Assembly: GCF_034008315.1 (NCBI RefSeq)
Contig: NZ_CP125377.1
Location: forward strand, 4,338,501-4,402,500
Length of the DNA stretch: 64,000 nt
Reading direction: 5' to 3'
Source of the DNA: Pseudomonas sp. P8_241
Lineage (GTDB): Bacteria; Pseudomonadota; Gammaproteobacteria; Pseudomonadales; Pseudomonadaceae
The notes below the pieces were generated by a model. It had not been told where the DNA came from and made no database searches. It saw only the letters and a list, made by a program, of their open reading frames with translations. A program made the translations under genes and the position numbers. This document shows positions 15,842 to 25,269 of the stretch, piece after piece (the first letter of the stretch is position 1; each line of letters begins with the position of its first letter).

Positions 15842-16873
15842 TCAGCTCTTTGTCAGGTGCATCCGATACGACCACTTTTCACACCACGAGGCCGGTTCTC
15901 CCAAGGCACGCCGAAGACGGGAAACCGTGGTGACCCGGGCAACCGGATCAAAGCTCAACGCCTCTCGCAATTCTGGCCAGCAGTGTTTCGGCAGATTCGG
16001 CGGTGCACGCAACTCGCGCTCCAGGTTAGCGTCGCGGGCTTCGGTCGACGGCAAGCGCCGGAACGGGTGTTTACCACCCGCCAATTCGTACAACAGACAG
16101 GCTACGCCGTACACGTCGGCAGCAGCCGTTAGCGGTTCACCTTGAAGAAGTTCGGGAGCAGCGTAACCGGGAGTCCAGGCGTTGAAGCACTTGCGGTTCA
16201 GTCGCGGCAGACCGGGCAGGACCCCTTCCTGCGCCTGCCCCAGACCGAAGTCGAACAAACGCACTCCGTCATCACTGAGCATCACGTTGCTCGGTTTCAT
16301 GTCGCCGTGCACCACACCGCGAGCGTGGGCGTAGGCAAGCCCATCGAGTAGCGGCAACGCGATGTCGCGCAGTTCTTTCCACGGCAGACCCAGGGGGCGT
16401 TCGCAGAGCAATTTGTCCAAAGTAAAGCCGCGCATGAGTTCCATGGTAATGAAGGGGCGCTGGCAGTGCGCGTCCACTTCGAAGGTGTGCAAGCGCAGCA
16501 CATTGTTGTGGCGCAGAAGTCGGGTCAGGGCGAACTCGCTGTAGAGCAAGACGCTGGCGTCCGGTGACTCGGCAAACTCCTCACTGAGAATTTTCAGCGC
16601 GATGTAGGGATCGGGATCACCAAACTGTTCGCTCAGCAGGTCCTTTGCGCGGTAAACCGCACCCATGCCGCCAGCACCGAGCAGGCGCTCTATTCTATAA
16701 CGTCCCCCCAAAACGTCCGGCAGTGTGCCGATGCTGGCCTTTGTGGGTGCCTTAGCCGATTTGGCGTTTCGCGGTTTTCCATTTTGCGCAGCGTCAAACG
16801 CAAAGTAAGTCAGGTTACTGGCATGTGCTTGCTTCATCAGAATGTCGTCGAGTGGCGGCATGAGTGGGGTCAT
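15842..16873 (-). CDS. stk1: T6SS-associated serine/threonine protein kinase
   Basis: This is a 343-residue Hanks-type kinase, the last gene of the T6SS operon. Kinase motifs: glycine loop GAGGMG at 66-71, ALK with Lys94, catalytic HGDMKPSN at 189-196, and DFG at 208-210. The catalytic loop reads HGD, not HRD, so it is a non-RD kinase. No C-terminal membrane segment is seen, unlike PpkA. It overlaps the phosphatase gene by ATGA. In the HSI-II gene order it matches stk1, which with the PP2C phosphatase is expected to act on the FHA protein. Confidence 0.9.
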   Translation of the reverse strand: MTPLMPPLDDILMKQAHASNLTYFAFDAAQNGKPRNAKSAKAPTKASIGTLPDVLGGRYRIERLLGAGGMGAVYRAKDLLSEQFGDPDPYIALKILSEEFAESPDASVLLYSEFALTRLLRHNNVLRLHTFEVDAHCQRPFITMELMRGFTLDKLLCERPLGLPWKELRDIALPLLDGLAYAHARGVVHGDMKPSNVMLSDDGVRLFDFGLGQAQEGVLPGLPRLNRKCFNAWTPGYAAPELLQGEPLTAAADVYGVACLLYELAGGKHPFRRLPSTEARDANLERELRAPPNLPKHCWPELREALSFDPVARVTTVSRLRRALGEPASWCEKWSYRMHLTKS

Positions 16874-17595
16874 TGGCGGATCACTACGGCAGTCAGGTTG
16901 TCCCGCGCCAAGCCACGCAGAGCGCCGTCAAACAGACGCTCCAGTGCAACCTGTGGCGCGGCCAGGCTCAAGGCGTTACCCAAGGCGTCGCTGTTCAGAC
17001 AGTTGTACAAACCATCGCTGCACAACAAAAAAGCATCGCTGGGGTAAACCTCAAGCTCGATAACATCGAGCGTCAACCGATCCGTCGCCCCGACCGCACG
17101 GGTCAGGGCGTGGGCATCAGGGTGAGCCTTGGCATCCTCGACACTCATGTTTTGCTGGTCGATAAGTTGCTGTTGTAGCGAATGGTCCCTGGATAGCTGA
17201 TACAGACGCTGGTTGCGCCACAGGTAACAACGGCTGTCGCCAGCCCAGATGCAGGCAGCGCGATTGCCCTCCACCAGCAGCGCCACGACGGTGCTGCCCA
17301 TGATGCTGTCGTGGTGCCCGGCGGTGACGGTCAATTCCTGGCCCAAACGGCGATTGAGCCAGTGCAGGCACTGGCGAATGCCTTTGAGGCGTTCGTCAAA
17401 GTCATCCTGTAACGGTAGCTCCGACAGGCTTTCGACGATCAACTGGCTGGCGATATCGCCCCCCTGATAACCGCCCATGCCGTCAGCGACCACCCACAGC
17501 CCCAGATTTGGACAGTCCAGAAAAGCATCTTCGTTATGCGTGCGAACCTTGCCGGCGTCGGTTCGCGCAGCGCTTCGCCAGCGGCCGTCAGCCAT
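16870..17595 (-). CDS. stp1: T6SS-associated PP2C-type protein phosphatase
   Basis: The product has 241 residues with PP2C metal-binding motifs: RTHNEDAFLD near the start, VVADGMGGYQGG near residue 40, LCSDGLYNCL in the last third and RDNLTAVVI at the end. It should reverse phosphorylation by the adjacent kinase. Its start overlaps the tssM stop and its stop overlaps the kinase start, so the three are translationally coupled. Gene order matches stp1 of the HSI-II type. Confidence 0.9.
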   Translation of the reverse strand: MADGRWRSAARTDAGKVRTHNEDAFLDCPNLGLWVVADGMGGYQGGDIASQLIVESLSELPLQDDFDERLKGIRQCLHWLNRRLGQELTVTAGHHDSIMGSTVVALLVEGNRAACIWAGDSRCYLWRNQRLYQLSRDHSLQQQLIDQQNMSVEDAKAHPDAHALTRAVGATDRLTLDVIELEVYPSDAFLLCSDGLYNCLNSDALGNALSLAAPQVALERLFDGALRGLARDNLTAVVIRQ

Positions 17596-20500
17596 CAGAG
17601 CTGTGCCGGCATACGGAAAGTACGCAGCACGCCCATATCGAACGGGTTCGGCGCGCGCTGGCTGCTGAGCAAGTAGTTAGCGCGCAGGCCGCCCACGTCG
17701 GATTTCAATATCAATACGTCGCGACCGGTCAAGTACTCGGTCTGCATCAGGTCAAACAGGCGAAACAACGACCATGGGCCGGTGTTTTTCTCTATGCCGA
17801 CCGGGCGGCCCGCGATCTTGTGCAGCACCAGACTGGTACGACCGTCTTCAGCGTCGGTTGGCCATAGGAACGATACCGACACAATCGGACCATGGCGGTA
17901 TTCGATGGTCTTGTCGCCAAACCTGAACTCGGAACGGCTGACTACCGGATCAAGGGTGTAGGGCTCCAATTTGAACTGAACTTGCGGCTCGGCTGGGTTG
18001 ATCGAGAAGAAGCTCTGGCGAATCACTTGTGCTGCCGCCATCTGGTCGAGGTAACCCCTGGACATCGGCAGGCTTTGACCATCAATGACGCGCAGACGGA
18101 AGTTGCCCGGATCACCGCTCACGAAAGGACGCATATAGGTGTCGAAGAAACGGTCATTGATGCCCTGGGTCTTGAAGAATTCGCGGAAGTCGCCAAGCGC
18201 CACGTCACTGGCGCTGTGGGCGTTGAATGGATAACGCTGGTTGATCGCCTTGCCATAGAAATTGTACAGCTCGCTCTGATAGCGCTGGTTCAAGTACCGA
18301 TAGGAATCGCTGAGCACCAGCCGCCAGGTGTCTTCGGCCAGCACGTTGAACCACACGCTGACCGGACGCGGCAAACGACTGGAGGCATTGCGCATGGCGC
18401 TCAGTGCGTCGCGTTGATTGCCCATGCGGGTCTTGGCCATTTCGAACGCCGCAAGCTCCGGCACGCTGGCGCGGGCCAGGCTTGCCAGCTGCAGCTGCAG
18501 GTCGTTGAGTGCTGTCAGGACCGGAATCAAATCAGCGGCCGGGCCATTGTTGTCATCCAGCAGACGGTGCAGCGGTTCGAAGCGACGTTGCAGGGACTTC
18601 TTCGCGGTGTCCGGCAGGTTATTCGCCATGTCCACCGCTTTGTCCGCTGCCGCCGAGGCCAGCTTGCCGAGCTTGCTGCCTTTCTCGGTGAGCGCCCCGG
18701 TCGCAGCAGCCACATCAACGCTGTCGGCAACCACCGAAAACCGGGTATTTTCTCGCACTTCCACCAGCAGTTGCAGCACCGGCGAATTGGCCGAGGTCAG
18801 GCCCGCCAGTTGCTCGGCACCCTCGCCTGCGTCGTTGATCGGTGGCAGCGCAACCTGGCCGACCGCCTCGCTCCAGAAAGTGGCATAGTCGCGGAAATAA
18901 AGCTGCTCCAGCTCAACCATCAGGCGACGCAAGTCCATGCCGCTGATGCCAGAACCATCGCCCAGCACCCAGTTGTCTCGCAGGATATGGGTGACCAGCG
19001 CAGAACCCTGCACCGAGAAGTACTGCCGATAACCCTGCTGGGTGTAAAAGCCCGGAATCCCGTAAGCGGTACCGACAAACAGCGAGCCCTGTGGGCCGAG
19101 GTGTTGGCTGAGGCGGTACTCGGGGAGGCTGCGAGCCTGCTCGCGCAGCATTCGGTAAACGACGTTGACCAGCGATTCGCTGCGCAATACCTGACGCGCC
19201 TGATCCACCAGTTTCTCATTCAGCGGATAGGAAAACGGCTGCAGCAACAATCGCTCCAAGTGAGTGTTCAAACCATTCTGCACCGCGGTGTTGCCGGCGT
19301 AACGTTGGGACCAATCCGTGGCGACCCAATCCTTGAGCCACTTCGCATCAAGGCGATCTTTCATGTTCAGCATCAGGTACGCGCGCAGACTGTTGAGCAG
19401 GCGTTCGCGGTCTTGCATGTTGGCCTGAATCTGCCGTTCGAGCAGCGTCGCGACCTTGGGCAGCAGTTGTGTTTCGAGCTCACGTTCGTAAGCGGTATTG
19501 ACCACTGGATTGACGTCTTCGCCTTGGTACAGGCCACTTCGTTCGTGGTACGACACGTCATCTATCTTCGGGAAGACCTGAGTCGCCGCATAGCTGGCGT
19601 CGAGGGTCTTGAGCACGACCAGGGAGTCATCTTGCGCAGTCAATGCCAAGCGCTTTTGCGTCCAGATCTGTGCGAGATTGCGCAGGTTTTCCAAGCGCTC
19701 ATAGTTGGCCGAGAAACCACCTGCCCACAGCATGCCAAACAGTGTCAACGTCCCCAGCGCACCTACGTACAACACACGCTGGCCCCAATGGATGCGACGG
19801 CGTTCGCGTTTGTCCAGGCCAACCAGATCGGCCTCAGGGAAGATCACCCGGCTGAGCACGTGGTGAATGAACCGCGAGCGCCCGCTGCGAAGGGTTGGGA
19901 GCATGCTGGTTTTCACGCCTGCTTTGGCGCCCATAGCAGCGGCGGTCGTGTCCATTTCCTGGGTCAGATACGGTGCGCTGGTGAAATAGAAACCGCGCAA
20001 CTGGCTGGCACGCTGGTAGCGATTACCGGTGAGCGCCATGTCGACGAACACGCACAGCCGCTCACCGACCCGCTCCAGTTGATGAGGGAAGTCGAGGATG
20101 CGGCCACGGCGCCGGGTGTCGCGTTCCTGGTGCATGCGCATGACCACCTGGCTGTTCAAGCGACGCAGCAGCTCTTCGAACTCGGCGCGTAGCACGACAG
20201 TATCGGTGCCACTCTTTTCTTTGCGGAAGCTGGCGCCGAACACCTGATCGCTTTCTTCACGGGTCAGTTGATCGAAGAACTCATTGAAACCGAGCAGCTT
20301 GTCAGCCTTGCTCAGTACCAGATAAACCGGCACGTCGACGTGGAGTTTTTGATGCACCTCCTGCAAACGCGAACGAACCTGGCGGGCCAGGGGATCGAGG
20401 CTTTTCTCATCGGGGCAAAGCAGGGTTTCCACTTCAATGGTCACCAGCACACCGTTCAATGGACGGTTGCGGCGACGTTTGCTCAGCAGGTCGAGCAAGG

Positions 20501-21119
20501 TGCTCCAGGCACTGCCGTCGACGTCGACATCCGTCTGTGTCAGATAACGCCCGGCGGTGTCGATCAAGACAGCATGGTCGGCAAAGTACCAGTCACAATG
20601 ACCAGTGCCGGCGGTGTCGCGGGTCAGCTTGCGGTCGATCTTGTTGATCGGAAAGTCCAGACCCGAGAAATCCAGCAGGCTTGTCTTGCCACTTCCCTGA
20701 GGGCCAATCACCAGGTACCACGGCAAGTCATTGCGCCAGTCCTCGCTGCGACCGCGATACAAGCTCGAAGTCTTCAAGGTTTTCAGGGCATCCTTGTAGC
20801 GTGTCCTCAACTCAGTCTGCTCTTGGTCGATCTGCTCTTCACGGCGGATACGCTCCTGGCCGGTTTCGCTTTCTTCGACGGCTTTTCTACGCACACCGGC
20901 GCGCCAGCTGACGAAGACCATGGTCAGGCCCCAGGTCAGGAACAGCACGCTGATGGTCAGCAAGCGAGAGCTCGAACCTTCCCAGAACTTGTAGTCATTC
21001 ACTGCCAACAGCGGCCCGACGAACCACACCAGTTGCGCGACGAACAGCACCACCAGCAAGGTCCAGACCCAGGTTTTGCGCAAGAATGCGCCGACTTTCT
21101 TGAAATACTTTTTCATCAC
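17595..21119 (-). CDS. tssM: T6SS membrane complex protein TssM (IcmF)
   Basis: The product has 1174 residues. Two N-terminal membrane segments (about 18-38 and 52-71) and a third near 450 anchor it in the inner membrane. Between them is a GTPase-like domain with Walker A GPQGSGKT at 139-146, and the long C-terminal part is periplasmic. TssM forms the trans-envelope channel with TssL and TssJ. The Walker A is intact, which is not true of all TssM. It lies 10 bases from tssL. Confidence 0.96.
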   Translation of the reverse strand: MMKKYFKKVGAFLRKTWVWTLLVVLFVAQLVWFVGPLLAVNDYKFWEGSSSRLLTISVLFLTWGLTMVFVSWRAGVRRKAVEESETGQERIRREEQIDQEQTELRTRYKDALKTLKTSSLYRGRSEDWRNDLPWYLVIGPQGSGKTSLLDFSGLDFPINKIDRKLTRDTAGTGHCDWYFADHAVLIDTAGRYLTQTDVDVDGSAWSTLLDLLSKRRRNRPLNGVLVTIEVETLLCPDEKSLDPLARQVRSRLQEVHQKLHVDVPVYLVLSKADKLLGFNEFFDQLTREESDQVFGASFRKEKSGTDTVVLRAEFEELLRRLNSQVVMRMHQERDTRRRGRILDFPHQLERVGERLCVFVDMALTGNRYQRASQLRGFYFTSAPYLTQEMDTTAAAMGAKAGVKTSMLPTLRSGRSRFIHHVLSRVIFPEADLVGLDKRERRRIHWGQRVLYVGALGTLTLFGMLWAGGFSANYERLENLRNLAQIWTQKRLALTAQDDSLVVLKTLDASYAATQVFPKIDDVSYHERSGLYQGEDVNPVVNTAYERELETQLLPKVATLLERQIQANMQDRERLLNSLRAYLMLNMKDRLDAKWLKDWVATDWSQRYAGNTAVQNGLNTHLERLLLQPFSYPLNEKLVDQARQVLRSESLVNVVYRMLREQARSLPEYRLSQHLGPQGSLFVGTAYGIPGFYTQQGYRQYFSVQGSALVTHILRDNWVLGDGSGISGMDLRRLMVELEQLYFRDYATFWSEAVGQVALPPINDAGEGAEQLAGLTSANSPVLQLLVEVRENTRFSVVADSVDVAAATGALTEKGSKLGKLASAAADKAVDMANNLPDTAKKSLQRRFEPLHRLLDDNNGPAADLIPVLTALNDLQLQLASLARASVPELAAFEMAKTRMGNQRDALSAMRNASSRLPRPVSVWFNVLAEDTWRLVLSDSYRYLNQRYQSELYNFYGKAINQRYPFNAHSASDVALGDFREFFKTQGINDRFFDTYMRPFVSGDPGNFRLRVIDGQSLPMSRGYLDQMAAAQVIRQSFFSINPAEPQVQFKLEPYTLDPVVSRSEFRFGDKTIEYRHGPIVSVSFLWPTDAEDGRTSLVLHKIAGRPVGIEKNTGPWSLFRLFDLMQTEYLTGRDVLILKSDVGGLRANYLLSSQRAPNPFDMGVLRTFRMPAQL

Positions 21120-21129
21120 GCGCTCCTGT

Positions 21130-22005
21130 TTACGGCTGCGACTGCGGCTGGACTACGACCGGATCAAGCGGCTGAAAGGTTTGCAGAACAGTGTCGCGCC
21201 GCTCGCCCAGAACCCAGGCGAAACCTGAATACATCACCACCAGGCAGACGGAGGTGAACAGCACCACCATCCACGCTGGCACAATGCGCACCAGCCTGCG
21301 GCGCTGATCGTTCAATCCTTCCCAGTGCGGCGACAGTTCGCGTGGCACGTCGCCGCGCAATTGGCGAATCTGCCGATACAAGGCGTCGCGCAGGCCTTCG
21401 AGCTCAAGCAGGCCACGCGCTTGCACGCGGTACTTGCCCTCGAAACCGAGGGACAGGCACAGGTACATCAACTCCAGTAACGGCAGGTGTTTGATCGGGC
21501 TTTTCGACAGCTGTTCCAGCAGCTGAAAGACCTTCTCTCCGCCAAAGGTTTCGTTGTGGAAGCTGCTGAGCAGGCTCTTTTGCGACCACTCGCTTTCGTT
21601 GCCCCACGGCGTGGTCACGACAGCTTCGTCGATAACGGTGCACAACACGTAACGCGCGGTCATTACCTGACTGCTTTCGACACCGTTATGCAGTGCCTGC
21701 ACCTCAAATAGATTGATCCCGGCGGTCAGTCGCTCGTTGAGCGCAGTCAGGTCTTCGCGGATGTCGCTATGCTTGAGCCGCACCACGTCAGAAAACAGCC
21801 CGGACGCGGCGGCCACCAGCGAGTTGAGGCTGATGTTGAACGCCTCGGCCGGGCGCAGGCGCGCGGCGTAGATCATGCGCTCTTCCAGTTGCTCGAAGCG
21901 CGGTGGCGCGGTGAAGTCGGTCATCGGACTTTGTGCCGGACTGTGGCCCTGGCGGTCGAGCAGGACGGTTTTATCGTCCTGATGGTGTTCCGTGTCCCTG
22001 GTCAT
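21130..22005 (-). CDS. tssL: T6SS membrane complex protein TssL (DotU)
   Basis: The product has 291 residues: a cytoplasmic domain (VVAAASGLFSDVVRL, LCTVIDEAVVTTPWGN, LYLCLSLGFEGKYR-like signatures) and one membrane segment near the C-terminus (VVLFTSVCLVVMYSGFAWVL). It lacks a peptidoglycan-binding OmpA extension, so it is the short DotU form that relies on other proteins for anchoring. It lies between tssK and tssM with gaps of 5 to 10 bases. Confidence 0.95.
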   Translation of the reverse strand: MTRDTEHHQDDKTVLLDRQGHSPAQSPMTDFTAPPRFEQLEERMIYAARLRPAEAFNISLNSLVAAASGLFSDVVRLKHSDIREDLTALNERLTAGINLFEVQALHNGVESSQVMTARYVLCTVIDEAVVTTPWGNESEWSQKSLLSSFHNETFGGEKVFQLLEQLSKSPIKHLPLLELMYLCLSLGFEGKYRVQARGLLELEGLRDALYRQIRQLRGDVPRELSPHWEGLNDQRRRLVRIVPAWMVVLFTSVCLVVMYSGFAWVLGERRDTVLQTFQPLDPVVVQPQSQP

Positions 22006-22010
22006 GTCTG

Positions 22011-23342
22011 TCAGTTCCTGATGGCCCAGAATTTCAACTCAAGCCCGGAGAATTCGCCGGCCACATGGAAGGCGAAACCGCCAGAGCGCTCCAGTTGTGC
22101 AACGTCTTCGGAACTGAGTTCGAGGATGAAATAAGTTTTGTTGGAGTGAAACGGGATCTGTCGCGGAGCCACCGGTAACGGTTTGACCTTGATGCCTGGC
22201 AGGTGCAGGTTGACCAGTTGGCGGATGCGCTCAACCGGGCCGACCTTGAGGTGTGCCGGCAGGCGGTGGCGCAGTTCTTCACAATCGCAATTGGCACTGG
22301 CCGCCAGCACGAAAGTAGCCGAGCCCAGCAGTTTATGATCGTGCAGCGGCGAAACGATGATCCCGTACTGACGCTCCTGCAGGTCCAGTTCAATGGCGTG
22401 CTGCTCCAGCACCATCGATAGCACCTGACGAATCGCCTCCATCAGCTCGCGAAAACTGGCACCCTGATCGCTGTGCTGGTAACGGCTGTGCAGGCGCGGG
22501 CGTTTGCTTTCGCTGGAAAAGGTCGCCAGATCGCCGAGCATGGTCAACAGCGTGCGGTATAACTCCTCCGGATGTACCTGCTCGAGTTCCAGATAGTGAC
22601 GCATCAGCAGTTCAGTACGGTTGATCAGTTGCAGCATCATGAAGTCGCCGACTTCGGCGCCACCGACCTTGCCGCTGGAGCGAATCCGGTCAGCGATAGT
22701 GTCGCCGCGATGGGCGAGCATACTGATCACTTCCTTGAGACACGACAGCAGGTAGCTGGAGGAATGCGCCTGAATATAGGTCGGCAAAAAATCCGGATCG
22801 AGGCTGATCACGCCGTCGGGCGTCGCTTCGAGTACATCGCAGATTTTAAGTTTTACATAGGTCTGGTCGCTCTCCTGCAAACCAAGCAACAGTTTGAAGT
22901 CCGGGCGTGCGCAATAAATCTGGCTGACGCAAGCATCACCGGCATTGGAGTCGGCGATTTCTGTTTCATAGGTGGTGTAACGCGCCAACACATCAGATTG
23001 TTCTGGGCGGCGCGACTCTATGTGATTTCCGGTGACCAGCGGCAGCGCCAGATAGATGGGTGTGTTGCAGGTGTTTGGTGGCACGTCCAGCGCCAGTGGC
23101 TCGGTGCTTCCGCCGAGCTCAAATAGACTGCCGTCCGGGAGTATCCCCGAGGCCTGGCTGATTACCAGCTTACCCATATTGAGGAACTGCAAGTCGATAT
23201 CCAGATTGAGAAACCCCCAGGTGTAACCACCCAGCAATTGAGTGCGGCTCTTCATCTGGTGGTCGTAGTAGCGATCATTGTGCTGGAAGTGCTGTGGACG
23301 CAGCAGCATACCTTCCTGCCAAATGACTTTATGGATGTTCAT
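22011..23342 (-). CDS. tssK: T6SS baseplate protein TssK
   Basis: The product has 443 residues starting with the family signature IWQEGMLLRPQHFQHNDRYY. TssK links the TssEFG baseplate wedge to the TssJLM membrane complex. Length is normal. It lies 2 bases from tssJ and 5 from tssL. It corresponds to hsiJ in HSI-II naming. Confidence 0.96.
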   Translation of the reverse strand: MNIHKVIWQEGMLLRPQHFQHNDRYYDHQMKSRTQLLGGYTWGFLNLDIDLQFLNMGKLVISQASGILPDGSLFELGGSTEPLALDVPPNTCNTPIYLALPLVTGNHIESRRPEQSDVLARYTTYETEIADSNAGDACVSQIYCARPDFKLLLGLQESDQTYVKLKICDVLEATPDGVISLDPDFLPTYIQAHSSSYLLSCLKEVISMLAHRGDTIADRIRSSGKVGGAEVGDFMMLQLINRTELLMRHYLELEQVHPEELYRTLLTMLGDLATFSSESKRPRLHSRYQHSDQGASFRELMEAIRQVLSMVLEQHAIELDLQERQYGIIVSPLHDHKLLGSATFVLAASANCDCEELRHRLPAHLKVGPVERIRQLVNLHLPGIKVKPLPVAPRQIPFHSNKTYFILELSSEDVAQLERSGGFAFHVAGEFSGLELKFWAIRN

Positions 23343-23344
23343 GG

Positions 23345-23854
23345 TCAGTCATCTACCCTGGAAAGCACATCATGGTTGTTGCGGATACCGGCAGAATCGA
23401 GCGTCAGATCAGCATTCGTGACCGCCAGCGCAGAGATCTGCACGGTATAGCGCCATTTGGTTTCCGGCAGGTCGCGATAGGCGGCGAGTACACCAACATA
23501 ACGGCTGCCCTCCCCCACGCTGAGTTTCAGCTCGACGGTCTCGCCGGGGCGCAGTTCAAGTTCTTCGCTAGTCACCAGGTCTGGAGCCAGAGACTTCCTG
23601 GCACGTTCATACAGACTGAAGAAGTCGGCGTTTTCGAAGGTCACCGGGTGCTTTAGCTCGAATAGACGAACAACGATTGGCGACGGACGCCCGTTCAGGT
23701 CCGGGTTCAACTGATCGCTGGCAGTCAGCTTCAGGTTGAGCTTGGTCATTTTCGAATAGGGCGACAACGACGTGCACCCGGCCAGCAGCACCAAGGTCAT
23801 GACCGTTAGCACCGTCTTGAAAAAAGTGGTCGAACAGCGGGACATGCGCATCAT
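23345..23854 (-). CDS. tssJ: T6SS outer-membrane lipoprotein TssJ
   Basis: The product is a 169-residue lipoprotein. A signal peptide with lipobox LLAGC places the lipidated Cys near residue 27. The mature part has the TssJ beta-sandwich with SPIVVRLFELK, FFSLYE and AAYRDLPETKWRY. It anchors the TssLM complex to the outer membrane. The first ATG overlaps the stop of the FHA gene; a second in-frame ATG three codons later is an alternative start. Confidence 0.94.
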   Translation of the reverse strand: MMRMSRCSTTFFKTVLTVMTLVLLAGCTSLSPYSKMTKLNLKLTASDQLNPDLNGRPSPIVVRLFELKHPVTFENADFFSLYERARKSLAPDLVTSEELELRPGETVELKLSVGEGSRYVGVLAAYRDLPETKWRYTVQISALAVTNADLTLDSAGIRNNHDVLSRVDD

Positions 23855-25038
23855 CCTTGGTGGTCGGTGTATAGGGTGGAAATCAGGCGAATCTGTTCTT
23901 CGTAAGCCTGAGCAAAGTCACGGGCCAGCAGCCGCTCGCTCCAGTCATCGTCCTCACGCAGGCCCTGGTGATAACGACCGTAGGCTCTCCAGCGATTGCC
24001 GGAGGTGGCGAATAACGGCTTGTTATCTCGCTCGAAACGCAGGGTCAGCTGCTGCGGCGAGAAATGCTCCAGCGTTGCGCGTACGGCGGCGCGGCTGGCA
24101 GTGAGCAAGGCCACTTGATGGGCCTGCAAATCGCGGAATGCGCGAGAGATCGCCTGCTCGGCCGATAATTGACCAGGCTTGTCTGGCTGCAACAAAATGC
24201 CCAACGCTTCAACCGCATCGCCGGTCGTTTTAAGCGGGTTTTTGTTGCCGCCTTGCAAGGTGGTCCGGGCCAGGCGCAATTCGTTCTTGAGCTCATTGCG
24301 GGTGTGCAGGCTCTGCTGCAAACCGCCGACACTTTGCTTGAGCAAGTGTGCCGCGCTCAGCGCCAATGCTTCGCGGGCGTCATGGTCGAGGCCGTTCACA
24401 TCCACGCCCAGCGTCGTCCCGAAACGTTCCCAGAACCCTTCACTCTGACGTTCGACCACTTTCGCCGCCGGCGCGGGTCCTACTGTGGCCTTGACCAGTT
24501 CCGGAACCAGCAGGTTTTCGATGTCAATACGCGCGCAATCGGCGCGCTGGCGGGCGTCCTCGATGGTGGTGTTCGGGGAGATCAGCTCTTCGATTTGCGA
24601 ATACACGCGTTCTTGCTGCTCGAGGATCTTCAGCGGATCAAGGTCGAGGAAGGCTTCATCCGGAATGATACTGCCCGCAGCGCGTGGACGGCCGACTTCG
24701 CCAAAGGTCGTCGGATCACGCACCAGTCGCGCGAGAATCTTGAAGTCACCCAGTACATAGGTGCTGCCGTGCTCAATGCGCACCGCTTCGCCTCTGCGCA
24801 GGCGCGCACCGCTCTCCCCGTCCTGGATTCCATTACTGCTGGTATCGGTCAGGAAAAACATGTCTTCGCGGTAGCTGATGATCATGTGGTGATTGGACAC
24901 GTGACGCTTTGGATCAGGGATGATCCAGTCGCAATCCTCGCCCCGGCCGACGACGCCCCCGGTCTGTTTGAAGGTCTTGCGGCACAAGTCCGTGGACGCG
25001 AATTGCTGGGTGCTCAGTATTTCGAGAACCAGTTCCAT
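23851..25038 (-). CDS. fha: T6SS FHA-domain protein
   Basis: The product has 395 residues. The N-terminal forkhead-associated domain (about 15-95) shows GGVVGRGEDCDW, HVSNHHMII and TSSNGIQD, which binds phosphothreonine. The rest is a TssA/VasC-like helical region with no known motif. I chose the ATG at 25038 because AAGGAG lies 7 bases before it; an in-frame GTG at 25059 overlaps the stop of the small lipoprotein gene. With the kinase and phosphatase it should form a phosphorylation switch for T6SS assembly. Confidence 0.93.
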   Translation of the reverse strand: MELVLEILSTQQFASTDLCRKTFKQTGGVVGRGEDCDWIIPDPKRHVSNHHMIISYREDMFFLTDTSSNGIQDGESGARLRRGEAVRIEHGSTYVLGDFKILARLVRDPTTFGEVGRPRAAGSIIPDEAFLDLDPLKILEQQERVYSQIEELISPNTTIEDARQRADCARIDIENLLVPELVKATVGPAPAAKVVERQSEGFWERFGTTLGVDVNGLDHDAREALALSAAHLLKQSVGGLQQSLHTRNELKNELRLARTTLQGGNKNPLKTTGDAVEALGILLQPDKPGQLSAEQAISRAFRDLQAHQVALLTASRAAVRATLEHFSPQQLTLRFERDNKPLFATSGNRWRAYGRYHQGLREDDDWSERLLARDFAQAYEEQIRLISTLYTDHQG

Positions 25039-25055
25039 GGTGATACTCCTTACGG

Positions 25056-25196
25056 TCACTTGCCGCGATTGACCGCTTGCGGATCACCCAATGGGCGATA
25101 GGTGTTGTCGTCATGTTTGTAATTGCCACTACACCCGCCAAGGCCAAATAGAACGACGAGGGTCAGCAGGAAGGCTTGCCAGCAACGAACAGGCAT
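25056..25196 (-). CDS. Small T6SS-associated lipoprotein (orfX position)
   Basis: A 46-residue open frame: signal peptide MPVRCWQAFLLTLVVLFGLG, lipobox GLGGC (Cys at 22) and a mature part of about 25 hydrophilic residues. GGAG lies 9 bases before the ATG. It sits exactly between sfa and fha, the position of the unnamed orfX gene (PA1664) in the P. aeruginosa HSI-II cluster, and overlaps the possible GTG start of fha. It is shorter than most gene finders accept. Function unknown; a periplasmic or outer-membrane accessory of the apparatus is possible. Confidence 0.75.
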   Translation of the reverse strand: MPVRCWQAFLLTLVVLFGLGGCSGNYKHDDNTYRPLGDPQAVNRGK

Positions 25197-25269
25197 CTGA
25201 GGTTCTCCAGAATGGACAAAGCGCCAACCCATTTGGGTGGCATTGTTAAAAGCCAGTGAGGTCCTTTGC

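Noticed and set aside
17892..20192. A 766-codon open frame on the plus strand opposite tssM
   Set aside because: It is the antisense shadow of tssM in high-GC DNA; no family motifs or Shine-Dalgarno, while tssM has clear homologous features.
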